Shown here one piece after another: positions 1 through 3,655 of a stretch of DNA of 5,316 bases. The notes beneath the pieces are model-generated. The model worked only from the letters and a program-made list of their open reading frames with translations. It was not told the DNA's origin and did not search any database. Location: positions 1 to 5,316 of the forward strand of contig JAADCY010000023.1 of the NCBI GenBank assembly GCA_013154205.1, read 5' to 3'. The DNA is from Thermoproteota archaeon (GTDB taxonomy: Archaea; Thermoproteota; Thermoprotei_A; Sulfolobales; Desulfurococcaceae). Made by a program: the position numbers and the translations under genes. Position 1 is the first letter of the stretch, and every line of letters begins with the position of its first letter.

Positions 1-634
1 CTGTTGTCGCTTCTCCAACTATAATGCCATAATTATTAGCTACTAGACCACTCTTTATAAAAGGTATTCCTGCATTTACAGTGCTTCTCTCAAGACCTAC
101 ACCTAGTATATCTTCTAGTTCACTTATTTCCTCGTCGCTTACGTCGGGATGTATTACTCCTCCTTTATCATTTATTACTGCCAAGCTCCCAGGGATGGGT
201 AATCCCATAATGTTTTTCTTAACTATCTCTACGCCTAGTGTGTCAGAGATTTTTTCAAGCTCTGAATCCTCGAGCTCTTCGCCCGCGATACCAATCTTAT
301 TGTTAACTAATAATATATTGCCTAGTGCAGTATATCTTGATCCAGTGAGATATATGTTTAGATCGTATTTTTTCAAGAGCTTAGACAATAGATCTATTTC
401 CTCGTAGCTCGTATTTCTTGGTAGAATAACACCATTGTTATTACCAACAACAAGTATTCCATGAAGTATTGTCCCGGCAATTGTTGTTCTAATAATGTCA
501 ACGCCTAGTGCTTCACGAACGATTTTCTCTTCGTCAATAGTTATTGTTGGAGGCACTAATGCTATCTTATCATTTGCATATATGAATACGCCAACGTTAG
601 CGTTTCCCATTAATCCAAGTTTGTATATTTCCAT
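1..634 (-). CDS. eif6: Translation initiation factor 6 (aIF6), C-terminus cut off
   Basis: aIF6 binds the large ribosomal subunit and blocks its premature joining to the small subunit; in eukaryotes eIF6 also acts in 60S maturation. I translated 211 codons from the ATG at 634 leftwards without a stop, so the gene runs off the left edge. The family is about 220-230 residues, so only a short C-terminal tail should be missing. The family-like N-terminus (MEIYKLGLMGNANVGVF) fits this start. The pentein fold of five similar modules shows as recurring units: LGV at residues 43, 133 and 177, each followed a few residues later by a small hydrophobic stretch and glycine (for example 52-54, 142-144 and 186-189). 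It is the last visible gene of the minus-strand ribosomal cluster, but a 152-nt gap separates it from eL31, so it may have its own promoter. The ribosome binding site is weak (GGGAATGAG at 646-638). The family assignment is firm. Confidence 0.93.
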   Translation of the reverse strand, partial: MEIYKLGLMGNANVGVFIYANDKIALVPPTITIDEEKIVREALGVDIIRTTIAGTILHGILVVGNNNGVILPRNTSYEEIDLLSKLLKKYDLNIYLTGSRYTALGNILLVNNKIGIAGEELEDSELEKISDTLGVEIVKKNIMGLPIPGSLAVINDKGGVIHPDVSDEEISELEDILGVGLERSTVNAGIPFIKSGLVANNYGIIVGEATT

Positions 635-655
635 AACTCATTCCCACATTATCTA

Positions 656-664
656 GTTTTTAAT
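656..664 (-). promoter_or_regulatory. Candidate TATA box for aIF6
   Basis: Read on the minus strand this is ATTAAAAAC, centred about 26 nt upstream of the aIF6 ATG at 634. That is the usual distance from an archaeal TATA box to its transcription start, so a leaderless or nearly leaderless aIF6 mRNA is possible. This would fit the weak ribosome binding site in front of the gene. The region is AT-rich, so a chance match is quite possible, and no clear BRE can be separated from the background. Confidence 0.35.
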
Positions 665-707
665 GCATAAATGAATATTGCCTAGAAGATATTATAGTAG
701 TATCTAT

Positions 708-725
708 TTATTTTGAACAAAATAA
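708..725. repeat. Perfect 8-bp inverted repeat, operator-like
   Basis: TTATTTTGAACAAAATAA has two perfect 8-nt arms around a central AA. It lies about 75-90 nt upstream of the aIF6 start. As DNA it looks like a dimeric regulator site. As RNA it could form a 7-bp stem with a 4-nt loop. On the minus strand one arm carries a TTTT run, which could also contribute to termination after eL31. I cannot choose between these roles from sequence alone. Confidence 0.4.
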
Positions 726-763
726 TTGATAACCAAACACATTATGACGAACTAGCTAGTGTT

Positions 764-780
764 CTTACCTATAAGGTAGG
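764..780 (-). repeat. Short hairpin just after the eL31 stop
   Basis: CTTACCT, ATA, AGGTAGG on the plus strand forms two 7-nt arms with one non-Watson-Crick pair; in the minus-strand RNA that pair is a C-A mismatch. The structure starts 7 nt beyond the eL31 stop codon. Bases 777-780 also belong to the right arm of the larger 676-785 stem, so the two full foldings compete. It could be a 3'-end stabiliser or a processing signal. No long U-run follows directly, so a bacterial-type terminator is unlikely. Confidence 0.35.
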
Positions 781-786
781 CAATAA

Positions 787-1092
787 TTATTTTTCTTTAG
801 CCATTACTGAAACCTTTTGTTTTCGAACCAGTAGTACCTTAGCGATCTTTTCCTCTTTATCAAATCTTATCTCGACAACAACGCGTCTCGGCGGTTTCTC
901 TCTGCTGAACTGCCACACGTAATTATTTACCTCGTTGGAGATCACTATCTTCTCAGCGTTTTTGAAGTGCCTCGCAACATATTTTCTGATTAGCCTAATG
1001 GCCCTGTCAGCCCTATTTGTCCTTCTACCCCAATATACACGTTTGAGAGGTATGACATGTATTGATTTCACGATCTTACCTTCTTCACTCAT
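787..1092 (-). CDS. rpl31e: Large-subunit ribosomal protein eL31
   Basis: This is a 101-residue basic protein of the archaeal and eukaryotic large subunit, located near the peptide exit tunnel. The family pattern is clear: an N-terminal strand (residues 7-17, VKSIHVIPLKR), the TNRADRAIRLIRKYVARHF helix (25-43), a second helix and strand ending in NNYVWQFSREKPPRR (56-70), and a C-terminal strand VVVEIRFD (71-78). The protein is slightly longer than typical archaeal eL31 (around 90), with a lysine-rich tail. The start is supported by GGGTGAG five bases upstream. It lies 21 nt after eL39 in the same direction and is very probably co-transcribed with it. The pairing of eL39, eL31 and aIF6 is a widely conserved archaeal gene order. 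Confidence 0.96.
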   Translation of the reverse strand: MSEEGKIVKSIHVIPLKRVYWGRRTNRADRAIRLIRKYVARHFKNAEKIVISNEVNNYVWQFSREKPPRRVVVEIRFDKEEKIAKVLLVRKQKVSVMAKEK

Positions 1093-1097
1093 AATAA

Positions 1098-1104
1098 CTC
1101 ACCC
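1098..1104 (-). promoter_or_regulatory. Ribosome binding site of eL31
   Basis: GGGTGAG on the minus strand contains the GGTGA core complementary to the 3' end of archaeal 16S rRNA. It lies five bases before the ATG at 1092 and lets the 21-nt eL39-eL31 spacer serve for re-initiation within one mRNA. Confidence 0.75.
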
Positions 1105-1113
1105 AATACATCA

Positions 1114-1269
1114 TTATACTTTTAGCTTATTTCTCCTCCAGTGTCTTCTCCTCATACCTCTTCTTACTTTGAGACGAGTCCTAATACTTACCCATATAGG
1201 TACGGGTGCGTTTGACTTGTAAGCTGCTGCAAGTCTAAGCTTACGTGCAAGCGGCTTATAATGAGCCAT
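1114..1269 (-). CDS. rpl39e: Large-subunit ribosomal protein eL39
   Basis: This is a 51-residue, strongly basic protein that I translated by hand. It begins MAHYKPLARKLRLAAAYKSN, carries the family signature APVPIWVSIRTRLKVR (residues 21-36), and ends in RRHWRRNKLKV. Length and motif match eL39, one of the smallest ribosomal proteins, which lines the exit tunnel of the large subunit. The start is fixed by a strong AGGTGA six bases upstream, which overlaps the stop codon of the preceding PDCD5-family gene. Only 10 nt separate the two genes, so translation is likely coupled. The gene is easy to miss in automatic calls because of its size, but the assignment is firm. Confidence 0.96.
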   Translation of the reverse strand: MAHYKPLARKLRLAAAYKSNAPVPIWVSIRTRLKVRRGMRRRHWRRNKLKV

Positions 1270-1275
1270 GCCCGT

Positions 1276-1281
1276 TCACCT
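1276..1281 (-). promoter_or_regulatory. Ribosome binding site of eL39
   Basis: AGGTGA on the minus strand, six bases before the eL39 ATG, shares bases with the TAG stop (1282-1280) of the upstream gene. This fixes the start of the small eL39 frame and points to coupled translation. Confidence 0.8.
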
Positions 1282-1606
1282 ACTTTCTAATAATACGTAT
1301 ACGTGTTTCTCTATGCGTCTGCTCATATATCTGGGCTAGAAGGGTTTTCAATAATTCATCAGTAACGGGAACCGGGAGCCTTCCAGCTTGGGCTAACGCG
1401 ATGATTTGTTGCTCGACGAGAGAGGCTAGCTCGGGCTTTACGAGCCTCAGATTAGATAGTCTCTCACGTGCTTCGGGAGTCATTATCTTACGGAGCAGGG
1501 CCTCTACTTGTAATCTACGCTGTCGTTCCTCCTCCATCTTCTTCTGTAACTCCATTAGTTTCCTGCGTTTAAGCTCTTCGAGATCGGCATCATATCCTTC
1601 GGCCAT
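1280..1606 (-). CDS. PDCD5-family DNA-binding protein (MTH1615-like)
   Basis: This is a 108-residue, highly charged, mostly helical protein. It shows the PDCD5 layout: an acidic start (AEGYDADLEEL), a long coiled charged helix (about residues 8-40, LEELKRRKLMELQKKMEEER), then ALLRKIMTPEARERLSNLRLVKPELA (37-62), and the QIIALAQAGRLPVPVTDELLKTLLAQI core (68-94). The C-terminal tail is basic (RETRIRIIRK). Archaeal members such as MTH1615 were described as double-stranded-DNA-binding, while the eukaryotic relative PDCD5 works with the CCT chaperonin; the archaeal role is not settled. The constant position next to eS19 and eL39 in archaea suggests a link to translation or ribosome assembly, which is inference. 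The start has GGTG seven bases upstream (1617-1614) and lies 19 nt after eS19. Confidence 0.93.
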   Translation of the reverse strand: MAEGYDADLEELKRRKLMELQKKMEEERQRRLQVEALLRKIMTPEARERLSNLRLVKPELASLVEQQIIALAQAGRLPVPVTDELLKTLLAQIYEQTHRETRIRIIRK

Positions 1607-1613
1607 TTTCTAA

Positions 1614-1617
1614 CACC
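1614..1617 (-). promoter_or_regulatory. Ribosome binding site of the PDCD5-family gene
   Basis: GGTG on the minus strand lies seven bases before the ATG at 1606, in the 19-nt spacer after eS19. It is a partial but well-placed match to the archaeal consensus and supports this start. Confidence 0.6.
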
Positions 1618-1625
1618 GGTAAATA

Positions 1626-2120
1626 CTACTTCCTAAGGACCTTATTACGTATATTGACTGGCAGATACTTTGCTAGCTCGGGCTGTTCCTTGACCAGCTC
1701 GATCATTATCTCAAAAGCAACTCTATCGAGGAGCGCCCTACCCTGTGGAGTAAGTATTCTCCCCTTACCTCTAACCTTTCTTACAAGCCTAGCCTGTTCT
1801 AGTTGCTGGAGGATTTTTCTCACAATACTGCCGCTGCCCTTGACGAAGTGTTCGGGTGCTGAGCCATAGTTCTTTCTACCACCATATATTGTTCTGAAAG
1901 TCTCTATGCCGATAGGCTCTGATGACTTGTAGAGCTTTCTTAGAATGCTCGCAGCTCTATAGTACCACCAGTCAGGATCACTTGGAGGCTTCTCCTTGTG
2001 AGCACCTGTTTTGACAAAGTATGCCCATTCAGGCGGCTTTACCTGCGGTACATTGTTCTTTAGATATACTGCTAGTCGCTCAATAAGCCTGTCAGCCGGT
2101 ACTTCAAGTGCTGTTACCAT
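1626..2120 (-). CDS. rps19e: Small-subunit ribosomal protein eS19
   Basis: This is a 164-residue protein of the small-subunit head, required in eukaryotes for 18S rRNA maturation and found in archaea but not bacteria. Recognisable blocks are VPADRLIERLAVYLK (residues 7-21), PPEWAYFVKTGAHKEKPP (29-46), DPDWWYYRAASILRKLY (48-64) with the family WWYYR signature, YGGRKNYGSAPEHF (79-92), and the winged-helix end KILQQLEQARLVRK to GRILTPQGRALLDRVA (102-134). Length is normal for the family (about 145-165). The ATG overlaps the stop of the upstream YhbY gene by one base (TAATG), and a purine-rich GGAGAGGGG precedes it, so translation is coupled to yhbY. It is followed by the PDCD5-family gene after 19 nt. 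Confidence 0.96.
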   Translation of the reverse strand: MVTALEVPADRLIERLAVYLKNNVPQVKPPEWAYFVKTGAHKEKPPSDPDWWYYRAASILRKLYKSSEPIGIETFRTIYGGRKNYGSAPEHFVKGSGSIVRKILQQLEQARLVRKVRGKGRILTPQGRALLDRVAFEIMIELVKEQPELAKYLPVNIRNKVLRK

Positions 2121-2476
2121 TATCTTTCCCCTCTCCTAATCGGATTTTCCAATGTGGTTTTAGCATTTTTATTTCTTCCTTTTAATGCGAGTATGAAAGT
2201 ATTTCCTCTTACTTCTATAAGTCTTGCTCCTGTTATCTCCGCTACTTTTCTAGCTATTTCACGCCTATTATTCTCGCCTGATCTGAGGTATGATCTAAGT
2301 ATTCTTATCTTGACAACGCCTTGTGCTTTAAGCCTTCTTTTTACTTCATTAATGAAGCCTTCCGTTATCCCTGATTTACCTAGCTGGATATCGACTTTTC
2401 CACATATTCTTTTCTTGATCTGCCTCTTGATCTCGTCTTTATCATATACCTTCTCTTCCACCCGCACATCAGGCAT
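2120..2476 (-). CDS. YhbY/CRM-domain RNA-binding protein
   Basis: This is a small RNA-binding protein of 118 residues with a single CRM (YhbY) domain covering about residues 15-98. The diagnostic block is KVDIQLGKSGITEGFINEVKRRL (27-49), which holds the GKxG loop with its charged helix, followed by KIRILRSYLRSGENNRREIA and TGARLIEVRGNTFILAL (83-99). In bacteria YhbY associates with pre-50S particles, and plant CRM proteins act in intron splicing; archaeal members are presumed ribosome-biogenesis factors. The frame begins inside the upstream RNase P gene. The ATG at 2476 would give a 97-nt overlap, while the only later candidates before the domain are GTGs at 2467 and 2461, so at least 82 nt are shared. 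GAGGG lies ten bases before the ATG. The end overlaps the eS19 start by one base. The tail after residue 99 is basic and not recognised. Confidence 0.88.
   Translation of the reverse strand: MPDVRVEEKVYDKDEIKRQIKKRICGKVDIQLGKSGITEGFINEVKRRLKAQGVVKIRILRSYLRSGENNRREIARKVAEITGARLIEVRGNTFILALKGRNKNAKTTLENPIRRGER
2128..2136 (-). promoter_or_regulatory. Ribosome binding site of eS19, inside the yhbY 3' end
   Basis: GGAGAGGGG on the minus strand lies seven bases before the eS19 ATG and entirely within the last codons of the YhbY gene. With the TAATG stop-start overlap this is a typical coupled junction. Confidence 0.6.
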
Positions 2477-2757
2477 GTCACAACAACCCTCGATCCTCTT
2501 CTACCCTCGCTCCTTATTCGTACTCTCGCAGTTAACCCCGGTATTAGGGGTATATGGCATTTTCTACAGTATCCTCTCCTAATATACCTAGGTGGTTTTA
2601 TTCGCGCTTTATGCACTATCCTAATGATTAACTCTATATATCTTCTCGCTAACCAGTATCTTTTACGCCTGGTCTCGATCAGAGCCAGTTTGTACAGCAG
2701 AACAATTCTCTGACGGGCAAGATCCTTCATTAGTCTTACTCTATTTTTCCACTTCAT
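2380..2757 (-). CDS. rnp4: Ribonuclease P protein component 4 (Rpp21/Rpr2 family)
   Basis: This is a subunit of archaeal RNase P, the ribonucleoprotein that removes 5' leaders from pre-tRNA. In archaea Rpp21 pairs with Rpp29 to support the specificity domain of the RNA. The 125-residue protein has the family layout: an N-terminal helical part with RQRIVLLYKLALIE (16-29) and ARRYIELIIRIVHKARIKPP (37-56), then a zinc ribbon with C64-x2-C67 and C95-x2-C98, and the conserved CGWKRRY (98-104) with a basic tail. All four zinc ligands are present. The second cysteine pair and tail are encoded in the stretch shared with the YhbY gene. The start at 2757 gives normal length but has no well-spaced ribosome binding site: GGAG lies about 15 nt away. 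A start at Met10 (2730) is a weaker alternative. It is the first gene of the minus-strand cluster. Confidence 0.93.
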   Translation of the reverse strand: MKWKNRVRLMKDLARQRIVLLYKLALIETRRKRYWLARRYIELIIRIVHKARIKPPRYIRRGYCRKCHIPLIPGLTARVRIRSEGRRGSRVVVTCLMCGWKRRYMIKTRSRGRSRKEYVEKSISS

Positions 2758-2775
2758 CTGCTAGGCCCCATACTC

Positions 2776-2784
2776 CTTATAATA
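2776..2784 (+). promoter_or_regulatory. Candidate TATA box for nep1
   Basis: CTTATAATA is centred near 2780. Transcription would start about 25 bases on, near 2805, leaving a leader of roughly 22 nt that includes the ribosome binding site at 2815-2820. It is a good match to the archaeal TATA consensus in a 70-bp divergent spacer. A second AT-rich option lies at 2791-2800. Confidence 0.45.
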
Positions 2785-2791
2785 GTATATG

Positions 2792-2799
2792 TAATATAA
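2792..2799 (-). promoter_or_regulatory. Candidate TATA box for the rnp4-eS19-eL31 cluster
   Basis: On the minus strand this reads TTATATTA, centred near 2796. A start about 25 bases downstream would fall near 2771, giving a leader of about 14 nt before the rnp4 ATG at 2757. It lies only 7 bp from the nep1 box facing the other way, so the two preinitiation complexes would occupy overlapping DNA. Confidence 0.4.
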
Positions 2800-2814
2800 T
2801 TCTGAAATCCTAGT

Positions 2815-2820
2815 AGGGTG
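2815..2820 (+). promoter_or_regulatory. Ribosome binding site of nep1
   Basis: AGGGTG with a GGTG core lies seven bases before the ATG at 2828. It supports that start for the full-length methyltransferase. Confidence 0.6.
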
Positions 2821-2827
2821 TGCAGAT

Positions 2828-3514
2828 ATGGACAGGATAAAAATAATATTGCTAGAATCAGCACTTGAAACCGTGCCGCGAGAACTATGGAGACATCCCG
2901 CCGTAATTAAAAACGCTAAGAGAAGAGGTAAAAAACCGGGAGAGACACTACTTGACGTATCACTTCACTATCATGCTATGAAAGAACTAAGGGATAGAGA
3001 AAAGCGTGGAAGGCCAGATATTGTCCATACAACACTCCTAGAGCTTTTGGAGAGTCCTCTGAATAAGGAGGGTATGCTAGAAGTATATGTCCACACTTAT
3101 CCTGGACATGTAATATTCATTGATCCCTCAACAAGGATTCCCCGGAACTATAATCGTTTCGTAGGATTATTCGAGCAATTATTTAAACATGGAAAAGTGC
3201 CACCTTCGTCCGATAATCCCCTGATCTATATAAAGACTATGACTTTAGAGAAACTTCTCGATAACATAGGTTGTAAAGGCTTGATACTGTTATGGGAAAA
3301 AGGAGAAAGAACGAGTCCCGAAAAAATCGTGTCAACCGCGATCAATGGTAAATACGCTATAGGAATAGGTGGCTTCCCCCACGGTGATTTCCGAGAAGAG
3401 ATCCTGTCTCTGGCTAATCATAAATTCTCCATATATAAGAAACCATTGAACTCATGGGTTGTTGCGGCAAGGATCTCATATGCAGCTGAAAAAATATACG
3501 GAATATTACAATGA
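2828..3514 (+). CDS. nep1: 16S rRNA pseudouridine N1-methyltransferase Nep1 (Emg1)
   Basis: Nep1 uses S-adenosylmethionine to methylate N1 of a specific pseudouridine in the small-subunit rRNA (position 914 in Methanocaldococcus numbering), an early step of small-subunit biogenesis. It is a dimeric SPOUT enzyme with a C-terminal trefoil knot. The 228-residue protein is full length. Visible family motifs are ETLLDVSLHYHAMK (39-52), KRGRPDIVH (59-67), the RNA-binding stretch RIPRNYNRFVGLFEQL (103-118), and the cofactor/knot segments AIGIGGFPHGDF (177-188) and the final LNSWVVAARISYAAEKIYG (207-225). The start has a ribosome binding site at 2815-2820. It is divergent from the RNase P/ribosomal cluster across 70 bp, so genes for ribosome production lie on both sides. 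The spacing to nrdD (141 bp, with its own signals) suggests it is transcribed alone. Confidence 0.96.
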   Translation: MDRIKIILLESALETVPRELWRHPAVIKNAKRRGKKPGETLLDVSLHYHAMKELRDREKRGRPDIVHTTLLELLESPLNKEGMLEVYVHTYPGHVIFIDPSTRIPRNYNRFVGLFEQLFKHGKVPPSSDNPLIYIKTMTLEKLLDNIGCKGLILLWEKGERTSPEKIVSTAINGKYAIGIGGFPHGDFREEILSLANHKFSIYKKPLNSWVVAARISYAAEKIYGILQ

Positions 3515-3547
3515 TCTTAATACAAAAGACTTACATTCTATCAATTT

Positions 3548-3573
3548 AATAGATTATATATGAATAATCTGTT
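3548..3573 (+). repeat. Hairpin between nep1 and nrdD
   Basis: AGATTAT at 3551-3557 pairs perfectly with ATAATCT at 3564-3570 around the 6-nt loop ATATGA. A T-G pair and two A-T pairs extend it to 10 bp. It begins 34 nt after the nep1 stop. It could mark the 3' end of the nep1 mRNA or act as a DNA site upstream of the nrdD promoter. No T-run follows, so it is not an obvious terminator. Confidence 0.4.
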
Positions 3574-3588
3574 CTAGGATCTATACAA

Positions 3589-3622
3589 TATTAAATACCC
3601 GGTACAATTAAATGGTAATACC
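3589..3622 (+). promoter_or_regulatory. Candidate nrdD promoter with flanking palindromes
   Basis: There are two TATA-like boxes: TATTAAATA (3589-3597) and AATTAAAT (3606-3613). Two 9-bp near-palindromes sit around the second box: TACC-C-GGTA (3596-3604) and GGTA-A-TACC (3614-3622), with centres 18 bp apart. If the second box is used, transcription would start near 3635, leaving about 20 nt of leader with the ribosome binding site. The palindromes resemble half-sites for a repressor covering the promoter, which is inference; the bacterial NrdR box is not recognisable here. Confidence 0.4.
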
Positions 3623-3643
3623 TTACAATACAACCTACGAAAT

Positions 3644-3649
3644 AGGTGA
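3644..3649 (+). promoter_or_regulatory. Ribosome binding site of nrdD
   Basis: AGGTGA lies six bases before the nrdD ATG and is a strong match to the archaeal consensus. It also contains an in-frame TGA (3647-3649). The frame therefore cannot extend further upstream, which fixes the N-terminus at or after 3656. Confidence 0.8.
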
Positions 3650-3655
3650 GTAGCT

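Larger units (their letters stand above)
676..785 (-). repeat. Intergenic inverted repeat enclosing smaller hairpins
   Basis: In the 152-nt non-coding gap between eL31 and aIF6, TATTGCCTA at 676-684 is perfectly complementary to TAGGCAATA at 777-785, giving a possible 9-bp closing stem. Inside lie the palindrome at 708-725, the 10-bp palindrome ACTAGCTAGT at 751-760, and the hairpin at 764-780. The right arm begins just after the eL31 stop codon. This could be a structured leader or spacer of the aIF6 mRNA, a processing site or a small RNA. I recognise no known RNA family, and I found no C/D-box pair in the gap. Function is unknown. Confidence 0.45.

Noticed and set aside
81..407. Plus-strand open frame opposite aIF6, rich in serine and leucine
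   Set aside because: It is the complementary strand of the aIF6 gene; the low-complexity serine composition is typical of an antisense shadow and no family is recognisable.
635..786. C/D-box sRNA or tRNA in the eL31-aIF6 gap
   Set aside because: I looked for RTGATGA and CTGA boxes in the right order and spacing and for a tRNA-like T-arm on both strands; none was convincing.
713..922. Plus-strand open frame starting in the eL31-aIF6 gap
   Set aside because: Two thirds of it is antisense to eL31, its start lies within the 708-725 palindrome and there is no ribosome binding site.
2154..2582. 142-codon plus-strand open frame across the yhbY/rnp4 region
   Set aside because: It lies antisense to two recognisable genes and has no ribosome binding site or family motif of its own.
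2754..2771. Five-codon reading frame (ATG to TGA) just before rnp4, overlapping its start as ATGA and preceded by AAGGAG
   Set aside because: A frame this short arises often by chance, and the GGAG is only one base from its ATG. It could be a leader peptide, but nothing in the sequence supports this beyond position.
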